Shown one piece after another: positions 19,162-28,637 of a stretch of DNA of 64,000 bases. The stretch covers positions 32,821-96,820 of the forward strand of contig JAVJQK010000051.1 in NCBI GenBank assembly GCA_040218145.1. The letters run 5' to 3'. Origin of the DNA: Sandaracinaceae bacterium. Its GTDB lineage: Bacteria; Myxococcota_A; Polyangia; Polyangiales; Sandaracinaceae. The translations under genes were made by a program, and so were the position numbers. Under the pieces are notes generated by a model. It had not been told where the DNA came from. It searched no databases and saw only the letters and a program-made list of their open reading frames with translations. How positions within the stretch are numbered: position 1 is the first letter of the stretch; every line of letters starts with the position of its first letter.

Positions 19162-20469
19162 ATGGCGAAAGTACTACGAAAGATCGGGCGCATCGCCCGC
19201 CGCGTGCTCGATCTCGTGCCGCTGACGCCGCTGGGCCTCTTCGTGGGGCTCGGCGCCACCGCCGCGCTGTATGGGCTCGCCTTCCCGCAGCTGGATCTCG
19301 TCTGGCTCGTGGTCGGGTTCGCCACCCTCGGGCTCCTCGCCGCCGCCCTCGTCGCGGTGGTGATCGGCGCCGTCTGGTTGAAGATCGCCACGCGCCGCGC
19401 GCCCCACCAGGAGGTCGAGCGGCGGAAGATGGAGACCGGCCGCGCGCTCCCCACCGGCTTCGACGCGAGCACGCTCTGGCTCCTGCCGCTCGTGCAGGTC
19501 AGCTGGTCGTGGGAGTCGCCCGAGGACGCGCGGGTCGAGCTCCGCAAGGTGCGCGGCCGCTGGCAGGAGCGGGTCGCGCTCTCGCGCCGCGGCCACGTGC
19601 GCGGGATCCGGCGCCGCATCGTGGTGCAGGACGCGTTCGGGCTCGCGCGCCTCGCGATCCGTCAGCGCGATCCGGAGGAGCTGACCGTCCTGCCGCACGC
19701 GGGCCGCCTCGGGGAGACGCCGATGCTGGTCTCGCTGGCCGGCGGCGACGAGCGGCCGCATCCCATGGGGGTGGAGGACGGAGACCGCGTGGAGCTGCGC
19801 CGCTACGTGCCCGGGGATCCGGCGCGCTTCATCCACTGGAAGGTCTTCAGCCGCACCCGCCAGCTCGTGGTGCGCGTGCCCGAGCGCGCCCTCTCACCCT
19901 CGCGGCGCACCGTCGCCTACCAGGTGGCGGGGCCGGCGGACGACGCCTCGGCGGCGGCGGCGCGCGTGGCGGTGGAGGCGGGGGTCTTCGGTGCGGACTG
20001 GAGCTTCGGCGCCGACGGAACCGCGGGGGAGACGAAGCGGACCGACGAGGCGATCGAGCGGATCGTGCGGTCCGCCGACGCCCGCGCGCACGGCGGCAAG
20101 GGCCTCGAGGCGTTCCTCCGGCGCGCGGAGCAGGCGGGCCCCGCGTCGGCGGTGATCTTCGCGCCGCCCCGTCCCGGGCCCTGGCTGGACCACGTGGTCC
20201 GGGCGACCCGCGCCCGCGCCGCCCGCACGCGCTTCGTGGTCGCGACCGACGGCATCGACGTCGGCGCGAGGGCCCCGCTCTGGCGCCGCCTGCTGCTCGC
20301 GCAGCCCGCCCGCGAGGGCACGCCGGCCGACGAGCTGGACCAGGTGCTGCGCGCGCTCGCCACCTCGCGCGCCGAGGTGATCGTGCTCGACCGCAAGAGC
20401 GGCCGGCGCCTCGGCGACGCCCACCGGGCGGCGATGCGCAGGCTCGAGAAGAAGCAGGAGGCGGCGTGA
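19162..20469 (+). CDS. DUF58 domain membrane protein
   Basis: 435 aa. Two hydrophobic helices at the N-terminus (about 18-80) are followed by an extracellular/cytosolic beta-rich stretch and the DUF58 core (DGDRVELRRYVPGDPARFIHWKVFSRTRQLVVRVPE). DUF58 proteins travel with MoxR ATPases and transglutaminase-like membrane proteins, as they do here, in chaperone-like or cell-envelope systems. ATG 19162 directly precedes the basic residues before the first helix. It overlaps the next gene by GTGA. Confidence 0.85.
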   Translation: MAKVLRKIGRIARRVLDLVPLTPLGLFVGLGATAALYGLAFPQLDLVWLVVGFATLGLLAAALVAVVIGAVWLKIATRRAPHQEVERRKMETGRALPTGFDASTLWLLPLVQVSWSWESPEDARVELRKVRGRWQERVALSRRGHVRGIRRRIVVQDAFGLARLAIRQRDPEELTVLPHAGRLGETPMLVSLAGGDERPHPMGVEDGDRVELRRYVPGDPARFIHWKVFSRTRQLVVRVPERALSPSRRTVAYQVAGPADDASAAAARVAVEAGVFGADWSFGADGTAGETKRTDEAIERIVRSADARAHGGKGLEAFLRRAEQAGPASAVIFAPPRPGPWLDHVVRATRARAARTRFVVATDGIDVGARAPLWRRLLLAQPAREGTPADELDQVLRALATSRAEVIVLDRKSGRRLGDAHRAAMRRLEKKQEAA

Positions 20470-22970
20470 GCGAGCCGACCGCGCCCGACGCAGGCGCCCG
20501 CCTGCCCGAGCCGTGGCTCTCCACGATCCTGCGCGTGATCGTGCACGGGGTCACCGCCGGGGTGATCGCGTGGCCGCTCACCGTCACCGAGGGCGTGCTC
20601 GCGGCGATCGCAGGTGGGGCGCTCGGCGCGCTGTCGGCGCGCTTCCTCGCGGCGAGCTCGATCCGTCTCCCGGCCATCTTGCTGCTCGGCCTGGCCGCGG
20701 GGATCGGCGTGGCGCTGCTGCACCTCTTCGCCGTTCAGCTCGGGCTCGTGCCCGACTCGCTCGGACCGGCGGGCGCGCTGCTCGTGGGCGACGCGATCGC
20801 GTTCGGCGGCGGCGCGATGGTGTACGGCGCGATGCTCCGCACCGTCAGCGGTCGCTACCCCGCCATGTCGATCCTGGAGGCGGGGACCGTCGCCTCCGCC
20901 TTCGCCGCGCTCCTCGTCGCGCACCGCAACGGCGCCATTCACCGCCCGTACGCGCTCGCCGATCAGCTCATCGCGCGCGGCGAGGATCCCACCCTGGCCA
21001 TCCTCGCCATCGGGGCGCTCGGCGCGTTCGTGATCGTGCTCCTGCTCCTCAGCGAGCGCAGCCTCATCCGCTCCGCCTTCCACCTCGGCGTGGTCGGCGC
21101 GCTGCTCTTGATCATCTTCGGCACGACCACGATGACCGAGCTGCCCACGCCGCCCTCGAGCGGCGGCGCGCTCGGGCTCCAGGACGACGACCGCGAGCAG
21201 CGCGAGGACGGCCAGGGAGGTGGCGGCGAGGGCGGGCAAGGCAACCGGCGCTCGAGCGACGAGCTGGACTTCCGCGACCAGTACCCGAGCGGCGGCGGCG
21301 CGCCCGACGCGGTGGTGATCTTCCACGACGACTACTCGCCCCCCGGCGGCTACTACTACTTCCGGCAGAACGCCTTCAGCCAGTACAACGGCCGCAAGCT
21401 CGTCGCGGCCACGCTCGCGGGCATCGATGAAGACGTGCACAACGTGTTCCCTTCGGGCGGCGCCCGCGACGTGGCCTGGGCGCCCGACGCGGGCATGGAC
21501 CGCACCACGGTCGAGACGACGGTGGCGATGCTGGCCGAGAACACCGCGCCCCTGGGCCTCGAGGCCCCCGAGCGCTTCGTCCCGGCCACCAACCCGAACC
21601 AGCAGCGCTTCCGTCGCGTGTACCGGGTGCACTCGGTCTCGCTGACCCAGGAATTCCTCGGGCTGCTCGACCGGCCGGCGGGCGATCCGACCTGGGACGA
21701 CGACACGCGCGCGCACTACCTCGCCGCGCCCGACGACCCGCGCTACGCGGCGCTCGCGCAGCGCATCCTCGCCACCCTGCCGCCCGACCTCGCGGATCAG
21801 CCCGTGGCCAAGGCGATGGCGATCACGCAGTGGCTCGGCGAGCACGGGACGTACTCGCTCCAGAGCCGCCACGCGGGGGCCGAGGATCCGACGGCGAGCT
21901 TCCTCTTCGGCGACCTGACCGGCTACTGCGTGCACTTCGCGCACGCCGCGGTCTACCTGATGCGCGAGGCCGGGCTGCCGGCCCGCGTGGGCACGGGCTA
22001 CGCGCTCCCGGAGGCGAACCGTCAAGGCGGCTCGGCGCTGCTGCTGCGCAACTCCGACCAGCACGCGTGGCCCGAGATCTACTTCGGCCCCGCGGCCGAT
22101 CTGGAGGCGACGCGCACCCCCGAGGAGATCGCGCTCTACACCCTCGCCGACGCCTACGACGCGGACAGCCTGACGGAGCTCGACTGGGGCGTGCGCGCGG
22201 ACGCGATGGCGGAGGTGCTGCGCACGGCCGAGGTCGAGCTGGCCACGCCCGTCCGGAGCCGCGACGCGTATCTGCTCGCGGTGATGGATCCGCGCACCGC
22301 GCTCGACGAGCTGGCCGAGCGCTCCGAGAAGTCCATCCCGGTCCTTCTCGAGCGGGCCGTGGCGCGGGTGCGCAGGCAGGCCGGGGTGCCGGAGCGCGCC
22401 GAGCCCTCGACCGCGGCGGGCTGGGTGGTGATGGACGTCTCGCCGCAGACCGTGCTCGACGGCGAGGGGCAGCCGCCGGACCCGCAGCTGCAGCGACTCC
22501 TCGGGGAGATGGCGCGCGGCTCTCAGCCGATCGACGAGGCCGTGCAGCCGCCGCGGCCCATGCGGGAGCTGGCGCGCGCCGTCGCGATGCCGGCGCTCTG
22601 GGTCGTGCTGGGGCTCCTCTTCGCGGTGGTGGCGCTGAGCTACGTCATGAAGGCGCTGCGTCGCTTCGGGCGGACCCCGCGACGCGTCTACCGGGCGGCG
22701 CTGGATCGGTTGAGCGAGGCGGGGCTCCGGCGGCGCTGGGGCGAGAGCCCGGAGGCGTTCGCGGCGCGCCTCGGTGAGCCGCTGCCCTCGCTGACGCGGC
22801 TGACCCACCGCCACCTCGCGGCCGCGTTCGGCGGGCAGCTCCCCGGGGACGCCGCGAGCCGCATGATCGAAGACGCGCGCGTGTTCCGCGTGGAGCTCGG
22901 CCGTGCCGTGCCCTGGTGGCGCCGCCTGATCGGGCTCATGAACCCCTTTTCCTGGATGCTGACGCGATAG
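20466..22970 (+). CDS. Transglutaminase-like membrane protein
   Basis: 834 aa. About eight N-terminal helices (roughly 20-220), a Gly/Asp-rich linker (QREDGQGGGGEGGQ), a periplasmic domain with a transglutaminase-like core and one C-terminal helix near 700. The Cys/His/Asp triad is visible in GYCVHFAHAAVYLMREAG, SDQHAWPEIYF and WVVMDVSP. Papain-like transglutaminase domains of this membrane type act as proteases or cross-linkers. GTG at 20466 overlaps the DUF58 stop by four bases. The end of the gene contains a tandem 22-base duplication that repeats the last codons and stop. Confidence 0.85.
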   Translation: MSEPTAPDAGARLPEPWLSTILRVIVHGVTAGVIAWPLTVTEGVLAAIAGGALGALSARFLAASSIRLPAILLLGLAAGIGVALLHLFAVQLGLVPDSLGPAGALLVGDAIAFGGGAMVYGAMLRTVSGRYPAMSILEAGTVASAFAALLVAHRNGAIHRPYALADQLIARGEDPTLAILAIGALGAFVIVLLLLSERSLIRSAFHLGVVGALLLIIFGTTTMTELPTPPSSGGALGLQDDDREQREDGQGGGGEGGQGNRRSSDELDFRDQYPSGGGAPDAVVIFHDDYSPPGGYYYFRQNAFSQYNGRKLVAATLAGIDEDVHNVFPSGGARDVAWAPDAGMDRTTVETTVAMLAENTAPLGLEAPERFVPATNPNQQRFRRVYRVHSVSLTQEFLGLLDRPAGDPTWDDDTRAHYLAAPDDPRYAALAQRILATLPPDLADQPVAKAMAITQWLGEHGTYSLQSRHAGAEDPTASFLFGDLTGYCVHFAHAAVYLMREAGLPARVGTGYALPEANRQGGSALLLRNSDQHAWPEIYFGPAADLEATRTPEEIALYTLADAYDADSLTELDWGVRADAMAEVLRTAEVELATPVRSRDAYLLAVMDPRTALDELAERSEKSIPVLLERAVARVRRQAGVPERAEPSTAAGWVVMDVSPQTVLDGEGQPPDPQLQRLLGEMARGSQPIDEAVQPPRPMRELARAVAMPALWVVLGLLFAVVALSYVMKALRRFGRTPRRVYRAALDRLSEAGLRRRWGESPEAFAARLGEPLPSLTRLTHRHLAAAFGGQLPGDAASRMIEDARVFRVELGRAVPWWRRLIGLMNPFSWMLTR

Positions 22971-22994
22971 GCTCCTGGATGCTGACGCGATAGG
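22950..22994. repeat. Tandem 22-base duplication at the transglutaminase gene end
   Basis: Two identical 22-base copies (22950-22971 and 22973-22994), one base apart, beginning TCCTGGATGCTGACG. The first copy contains the end of the transglutaminase gene and its TAG; the second repeats the same codons and TAG just downstream, before the MoxR start at 23001. Looks like a recent slippage or repair duplication. Confidence 0.9.
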
Positions 22995-23000
22995 ACGACG

Positions 23001-24050
23001 ATGGAAGCGATGACGACGAGCGAGGCGCGGCCCGAGGCCGACAGCGAGGCTGACAGCGAGGCTGGCGCCGAGATGGGGACCGAGCAGGCGAGCGCGGTGG
23101 CCGAGCGGCTCGGGGCGCGCATGCGCGCGGCGGTGCACGGCCGGGACGACGTGATCGATCTCGTGCTCACCGCGCTGCTCGCGGACGGCCACGTGCTGCT
23201 CGAGGACTACCCGGGATCGGGCAAGACGACGCTGGCGCGCGCGCTCGGCGGCGCCATCGCGGCGGATGACGGCGACGCGCACATCGCGGCCTTCCGGCGC
23301 ATCCAGTTCACCCCCGATCTCCTGCCGAGCGACATCACCGGCACCAACGTCTTCGACGTCGAGACGAGCCGCTTCGCCTTCCGCCACGGGCCGGTCTTCG
23401 CCCACGTCGTGCTCGCGGACGAGATCAACCGCACCAGCCCCAAGGTGCAGGCCGCGATGCTCGAGGCGATGGCCGAGAAGCAGGTCACGGTCGACAACGA
23501 CACCCACCCGCTCGACGCGCTCTTCTTCGTCATCGCGACCCAGAACCCGCTCGACCTCGCGGGCACGTATCCGCTCCCCACGCCGCAGCTCGACCGGTTC
23601 CTGTTCAAGATCGAGATGAAGCACATCTCGCGCGAGGCGGAGCTCGACGTGCTGGCTCAGTACCCGACGCCGCACCTCGACGCGGCGGCGAAGCTGCCCG
23701 GCGTGACGCGGGCCCAGCTCCTCGGGGCGCGCGACGCCCTGCGCCACCGCGTGCACCTCGCGCCGATCTTCCGGGAGGTCCTCGTCGACCTGGCGCGGGC
23801 GCTGCGCGAGGACGAGCGCGTGCTCCAGGGCGCCTCGACCCGCTCGCTCGTCCTGATGATGCCCGCCCTCCAGGCGCACGCGCTGGTGAAGGGGCGCGAC
23901 TTCGTCAGCCCCGGCGACCTCGAGGTGCTCGCGCCGCACGTGTTCCGCCACCGGCTCGAGTGCGCGCCCGGCGTCGACGACCCGGCCGACGTGATCCGCG
24001 ACGCGCTCGGCCCGCAGATCGAGCGGCTGAGCAAGGAGTCGCTCCGGTAG
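23001..24050 (+). CDS. MoxR-type AAA+ ATPase
   Basis: 349 aa. After a Glu/Ala-rich N-terminus of about 30 residues come Walker A PGSGKTT (71-77), Walker B VVLADEINR, sensor ATQNPLDLAGTYPLP and the C-terminal lid helices: a standard MoxR AAA+ module. MoxR proteins are chaperones that work with DUF58/von Willebrand-type and transglutaminase partners, here encoded immediately upstream. In most genomes the MoxR gene precedes the DUF58 gene; here it follows. Confidence 0.93.
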   Translation: MEAMTTSEARPEADSEADSEAGAEMGTEQASAVAERLGARMRAAVHGRDDVIDLVLTALLADGHVLLEDYPGSGKTTLARALGGAIAADDGDAHIAAFRRIQFTPDLLPSDITGTNVFDVETSRFAFRHGPVFAHVVLADEINRTSPKVQAAMLEAMAEKQVTVDNDTHPLDALFFVIATQNPLDLAGTYPLPTPQLDRFLFKIEMKHISREAELDVLAQYPTPHLDAAAKLPGVTRAQLLGARDALRHRVHLAPIFREVLVDLARALREDERVLQGASTRSLVLMMPALQAHALVKGRDFVSPGDLEVLAPHVFRHRLECAPGVDDPADVIRDALGPQIERLSKESLR

Positions 24051-24052
24051 CC

Positions 24053-26038
24053 ATGCGGCGTCTCCGCCATCTCGTCGTCGTGACCCTCGCCGCCTCCCTC
24101 GTGGCGGTGGGGGCGGCCGCGCAGTTCGAGTCCTCGGGCGCGCCCGCGGGGCTCGGCGCCGAGCTCGACGAGGAGCGCGCGTGGGCGGAGGCGGAGGAGG
24201 GCCACCACATCAAGGCGCGCGAGCTGGCCGAGGCGGTGCTCGAGGCGCGGCCCGACTCGTTCGTCGGCCACTTCGTGCTCGGCTGGGTGCATCACTACGG
24301 GGAGGCGAACTTCGCGCGGGCCCTCTACCACCACGACCGCGCCTACGCGCTGTTCACGGCCGAGCACGGCCAGGAGCCGGTCCCGCCCGCCCCGTGGCGC
24401 TGGCACGCGCGCATGATGCGCGAGCTCGCGATGACCCACGGGGACCTCGAGCACTACGACGAGCAGCTCCGCTGGATGCTCCTCTACAGCGAGCTCTACG
24501 AGCCCGACTTCATCGCGGAGCGCGCCTGGCCGCTGATGAAGCTGCGCCGCTTCGACGACGCGCGCGAGGCCGCGAACCTGGGTCGGCTCAGCGGCGATCC
24601 GCGCCAGGAGGAGCTCGCGCTGAACGCCCTCTGCGCCATCGAGTTCGAGGCGGGCGACGACGAGGCGAGCTACCGCGCGTGCCGCGAGGCGATGGAGCTG
24701 CACGGCGCGAACCCGCAGCTCCAGGGGGCGGTCGACTTCACCAACTTCGCCGAGGCGGCCCGCAGCGTCTTCCGACTGGACGAGGCCGAGCGCGTGGGGC
24801 TGCTCGCCACCGAGGCGCGCGTCAGCTGGTACGGCAACCCGTGGGTCGAGCTCGGAGAGCTGTACGTGCGCGAGGGGCGCTTCGTCGAGGCGCTGCACGC
24901 GCTCAAGCAGGTCCCCGAATATCGCGAGCGTCGCCCCCCGCACGTGCGCGACGCGGATCGCAACGAGGGCCGGCGGGCGCTGACCTCGTTCTACCTGGTG
25001 GTCGGCGAGGCGAACGAGGCGATCGAGATCGCGCAGAAGGCGCTCGACGCGCCGGATCGCCGCGCGCACATCAGCCGGGACCCGCAGCAGGACCGCGCGA
25101 TCGCCGCGCTCCTGCATCGCGCCGCCGTGCGCCTCCGGGCCGAGCGGAGGGCCGAAGACAACCTGGGCGAGCCCTGGTACACGCGGCTCTGGGGGTTCTT
25201 CGAGAACCTCGCCGACCGCGCGCGCGCCGCGCTCAGCGGGCGCGTCGCGGCGCGCAACCTCGCCGACGACGAGCGGCTGGTCGGCACCTTCCTCATCGGC
25301 ACGCACCGGAGCGCGGTCATGCCGCCGTGGCTCGCGGGCGAGCTGGTCGACGTGCTCGGCGCCGGCGTGGTCGACGCCGCCGTACAGAGGGCGCGACGAC
25401 GCGACGACCGCGCCGGCTCGGACGCCTACTACGACGCCTTCGCGGCGGAGGCGGCGCTCGCGCAGGGCGACACCGCGGAGGCCGACCGGCTCGCGGCCCA
25501 GGCGCTCGCCGCCCTCAACCCCGCCGAGGCGATGCTGCGCGCGCGGACCCTCGCCGTGCGCGCGGAGGCGGCGCGCCGGGACGACGACGTGCCGCGCGCG
25601 ACCCGGGCCTACGGCGAGGCGTTCCAGGTCGACCCCGGCGTCTTCCGCCGCATGGGGTTCGAGGTGCCGGTCCGCTACGACGTCCGAGGGGACGGCTTCG
25701 CCGAGGACCTCGCGGATCTCGTCTCGGGCAGCCCGCGCTTCACCACCGCCGACTGGGGCATGCGCGTGGAGGTCCGCGGAGACCGCTCGCGCGCCCGGAT
25801 CTGCCTCCGAGACGGCGGCGGCGCGGAGCTCGGCTGCGCGGAGGCCGACGCGTCGGCGGAGGGCGAGGACGCGGACGAGCTCGCGGCGCGCCTGGTGCGG
25901 GACTTTCACCAGCAGGCCTTCGCGCCGCGGGTGGATCTCAGCCAGTCCGACGTCAGCTCGCTCGACGGCAGCAACCGGGTCAGCCGCGACCCGCTCCGCA
26001 CGATGTTCGGGCACGAGCCGCCTCCCCGCGACGAATGA
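24053..26038 (+). CDS. Secreted TPR-containing protein
   Basis: 661 aa with a signal peptide (RRLRHLVVVTLAASLVAVGAAA). The rest is mostly helical with TPR-like pairs: ARELAEAVLEARPDSFVGHFVLGWVHH and later blocks around residues 160-300 and 470-540. No enzymatic motif is seen. The ATG lies three bases after the MoxR stop, so it belongs to the DUF58-transglutaminase-MoxR operon and is probably a periplasmic scaffold for that system. Confidence 0.75.
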   Translation: MRRLRHLVVVTLAASLVAVGAAAQFESSGAPAGLGAELDEERAWAEAEEGHHIKARELAEAVLEARPDSFVGHFVLGWVHHYGEANFARALYHHDRAYALFTAEHGQEPVPPAPWRWHARMMRELAMTHGDLEHYDEQLRWMLLYSELYEPDFIAERAWPLMKLRRFDDAREAANLGRLSGDPRQEELALNALCAIEFEAGDDEASYRACREAMELHGANPQLQGAVDFTNFAEAARSVFRLDEAERVGLLATEARVSWYGNPWVELGELYVREGRFVEALHALKQVPEYRERRPPHVRDADRNEGRRALTSFYLVVGEANEAIEIAQKALDAPDRRAHISRDPQQDRAIAALLHRAAVRLRAERRAEDNLGEPWYTRLWGFFENLADRARAALSGRVAARNLADDERLVGTFLIGTHRSAVMPPWLAGELVDVLGAGVVDAAVQRARRRDDRAGSDAYYDAFAAEAALAQGDTAEADRLAAQALAALNPAEAMLRARTLAVRAEAARRDDDVPRATRAYGEAFQVDPGVFRRMGFEVPVRYDVRGDGFAEDLADLVSGSPRFTTADWGMRVEVRGDRSRARICLRDGGGAELGCAEADASAEGEDADELAARLVRDFHQQAFAPRVDLSQSDVSSLDGSNRVSRDPLRTMFGHEPPPRDE

Positions 26039-26095
26039 TCTGAATAGAGCTCGCGCCGCTCGCGTCCGGCGCCGGGGAGCCTGCATCCGGGGCAT

Positions 26096-26128
26096 TTGTC
26101 ACCGGATGAGCCGCCGATCGGCTACTCT
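26096..26128 (+). promoter_or_regulatory. Possible promoter of the Gln-rich membrane protein
   Basis: TTGTCA at 26096-26101 and TACTCT at 26123-26128, 21 bases apart, which is longer than the usual 17. They precede the GGGGAGG ribosome-binding site and ATG at 26157. Weak candidate. Confidence 0.25.
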
Positions 26129-26156
26129 GGCTCTCGAAAATTACCGGGGAGGTCTC

Positions 26157-26903
26157 ATGAGGGAGCTTGGAATGCGTGCGGCGCTGGTCGCCGCGTCGGT
26201 CTTCGCAGCTTGGTCGATGGGGGTCGCGGACGCCGAGGCCCAGTACTGCCAGAGCAACGTGGAGTGTGGCGACGGTTACGCCTGCCAGGGCGGCACGTGC
26301 GTGCAGGTCGGCGCGCAGGTTCAGGTCCAGGTCCAGGGCGGCCAGGGCGGCGCGCAGGTGCAGGGCGGCGCGCAGGTTCAGGGGCAGGGCCAGTACCAGC
26401 AGCAGCCGCCGCCTCCGCCCCCGCAGGGTGGGTACGCGCAGCCGCAGCCCTACGCGCAGCCGCAGCCCATGTACCAGCAGCAGCGCCCGACGCAGACCGT
26501 GACGCGCCCGATCTGGGGGCTCATCGGGCCGGGCATCGGCCTGCTCGCCGGCGGCTACGTGGCCAACATCTTCGTCAGCCTCATCGGCGGCCTGGCCATC
26601 GGGCTCGACGACACCGTGGGCGGCACCACGACGTACTCGGGGAGCGACTTCTTCTACTACGGCCTCATCCCGGTCATCGGCCCCATCGCGCAGATGGTGG
26701 TGGTCCAGGCGGACGAGGGCTGGATGCCCTGGCTCATCCTCGACTCGATCCTGCAGGTGGGCGGCCTGACGATGATCATCATCGGCGCGAGCATCCAGCA
26801 GGAGGTTCAGGTCTACGCGGACCTGGGAGACGGCGTGGACCTCGCGGTGACGCCGACCTTCTCGCACCAGGGCGGCGGCCTCACGGCGACCCTCCGCTAC
26901 TGA
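26157..26903 (+). CDS. Membrane protein with Gln/Pro-rich linker
   Basis: 248 aa. The start at 26157 is supported by GGGGAGGTCTC immediately upstream. A signal peptide (to ADAEAQ, about residue 28) is followed by a small Cys-rich motif (CQSNVECGDGYACQGGTC), an extended low-complexity stretch of Gln, Gly, Pro and Tyr (about 38-115), then three or four hydrophobic segments (about 122-150, 165-190, 195-220) and a beta-rich end. Likely an inner-membrane or envelope protein; function not recognised. The Gln-rich repeats (VQGGAQVQG) suggest slippage-driven variability. Confidence 0.7.
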   Translation: MRELGMRAALVAASVFAAWSMGVADAEAQYCQSNVECGDGYACQGGTCVQVGAQVQVQVQGGQGGAQVQGGAQVQGQGQYQQQPPPPPPQGGYAQPQPYAQPQPMYQQQRPTQTVTRPIWGLIGPGIGLLAGGYVANIFVSLIGGLAIGLDDTVGGTTTYSGSDFFYYGLIPVIGPIAQMVVVQADEGWMPWLILDSILQVGGLTMIIIGASIQQEVQVYADLGDGVDLAVTPTFSHQGGGLTATLRY

Positions 26904-26910
26904 AGCCCGC

Positions 26911-28518
26911 TCAGAAAGGATTGCCGGGGACGGGCCGCGCGTCTGCGACGCGTCGGTCCGCGTCCGCGGCAGGGCGGTACGGGCTGGCCGGCACCGTCAC
27001 CGCGGGCGCCGCGGGCGCCGAGTACGGGCTCTCGGGAACCTCCACGCGTCGCGGCGAGCCCAGGCGCGCGGCCGCACCGCGCGTCGAGGCGCGCGGCGCC
27101 CGTGCCCGGCCTTCGCCGAGCCGCGGGTTTCGCTCGAGCGCACGATCGATCGCGGCGTGGACCTCGGTGAGGCTCACGCCCTCGTCGGCGGGCGCGGGGT
27201 CGCGACGCGACGTGCTCGCGCGGCGACGGCGCGACGCGCGGTAGCTGCGCGCGCTCCGATCCGCGTCCTCCGCGTCGGTGAGCGCGTCTTCGTCCCCCGA
27301 CGACATCGCGTCGTCGACCGGCTCGGACTCGAGCGTCGGCGCCGGGGCGCGGCGAGGCGTCCAGACCGGCGGCGGGCGGAGGTTCGCGACGGCGATCTCG
27401 GCCGCGGTGGGCGCGCGCTGCGAAGCGACGTCGTCGAGCGCGTCCGCGTCCGTCTCGAACGGGGCGCGCGCCTCCTCGAACGGAGCCGACGCGTCGACGT
27501 CCGCCCACGCGAAGGTCAGCAGCGCGACGGCCGCGGCGGCGGCGGCGGCGAGCCCGGTCCGCGCCCAGCCCGGCGTGCCCGAGGTCCGCGCGCGACGCCG
27601 CGGCGCCCCGGCGTCCTCGCGCCGTGTCCCGCGCGGCGCGGCGCGCTCCTCGGGGATCCCCTCCGTCACGATGCCCTCCAGGGCCTGACGCAGCGCGGTG
27701 GCGGAGCGTGGGCGCGCGTCGGGCTCCTTCTCGAGGGTCTTCAGGATCAGCGCGTCGAGCGCGGGAGAGACGTCGCTCCGCTCGTCGCGGAGGCTGCGCA
27801 CCGGCTCGCGCGTGACGGCGAGCGCGACCACGTGCGGGCTCGTGCCGGGGCGCTCGAAGGGCGAGTAGCCGATGAGCATCTCGTGCAGCACGGTGCCGAT
27901 CGCGAAGACGTCCGAGCGCGGATCGAGGGGAAGCCCGCGCGCCTGCTCGGGCGACATGTGCTCCGGCGTGCCGACCGTCTGCCCGTCCAGGGTCAGCCGC
28001 GGGTTCTGCTCGCGCTCGCGCGGCGTGCACACACCGAAGTCGCAGAGCTTGAGCACGCGCCGCCCGTCGCTCTCCTCGTGCAGCACGAGGTTGCAGGGCT
28101 TGACGTCGCGGTGCACCCAGCCGGCCTCGTGTGTGGCCTCGAGCGCCGCGGCGAGCTGCGCGCCGAGGTCGAGCGTCTCCTCGACCGAGAGCCGGCCGCG
28201 GCCCTGGATGTGCTCGGCGAGCGTCTCGCCGCGCAGCCGCTCCATCACCACGTACGGCGTCCCGTCCTCGAGCGTGCCCACGTCGTGCACCTGCGGGACG
28301 TGTCGCGAGTGGATGGAGGCCAGCGCGCGGGTCTCCCGATCGAAGCGCCCCTGGATCTTCGCCACCATCACGCGGCGCAAGACCTTGATGGCGACGACGT
28401 GCCCGAGCGCCTCGTGCTGGGCCTCGTAGACGTGCGCGGTGGCGCCGTTTCCGATGCGCTCTCGCAGGACGTATTTGCCGATGCGGGCACCGGGCTCGAG
28501 GGACGCGTGGGAGCTCAT
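26911..28518 (-). CDS. Ser/Thr protein kinase, one transmembrane helix
   Basis: 535 aa eukaryotic-type kinase. Gly-loop IGNGATAHVY at 22-31, Lys45 in VAIK, catalytic loop HRDVKPCN at 136-143, DFG at 160-162, and the activation segment GTPEHMSPEQ. Asn and Asp needed for catalysis are present, so it should be active. A single helix spans 322-339, followed by a low-complexity region rich in Asp, Ala, Arg and Pro of about 195 residues with no recognised sensor domain. ATG 28518 is taken; upstream GTG/TTG codons in frame exist. A myxobacterial hallmark family (Pkn). Confidence 0.9.
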   Translation of the reverse strand: MSSHASLEPGARIGKYVLRERIGNGATAHVYEAQHEALGHVVAIKVLRRVMVAKIQGRFDRETRALASIHSRHVPQVHDVGTLEDGTPYVVMERLRGETLAEHIQGRGRLSVEETLDLGAQLAAALEATHEAGWVHRDVKPCNLVLHEESDGRRVLKLCDFGVCTPREREQNPRLTLDGQTVGTPEHMSPEQARGLPLDPRSDVFAIGTVLHEMLIGYSPFERPGTSPHVVALAVTREPVRSLRDERSDVSPALDALILKTLEKEPDARPRSATALRQALEGIVTEGIPEERAAPRGTRREDAGAPRRRARTSGTPGWARTGLAAAAAAAVALLTFAWADVDASAPFEEARAPFETDADALDDVASQRAPTAAEIAVANLRPPPVWTPRRAPAPTLESEPVDDAMSSGDEDALTDAEDADRSARSYRASRRRRASTSRRDPAPADEGVSLTEVHAAIDRALERNPRLGEGRARAPRASTRGAAARLGSPRRVEVPESPYSAPAAPAVTVPASPYRPAADADRRVADARPVPGNPF

Positions 28519-28637
28519 GCCCTCCACGAACCGCAACCATCGTGCCGGCTTCCTTCAGGCCGCCGAACCATGCACCCCGAGGCGCAGCGATTGCGCGCCG
28601 TGGCGCATCGCCACGCGCACTCCGGGCCGCGCACGCC

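Noticed and set aside
19917..23951. 1344-residue minus-strand frame over the DUF58-MoxR operon
   Set aside because: Shadow of three well-supported plus-strand genes; Arg/His/Val-rich composition typical of antisense GC-rich frames.
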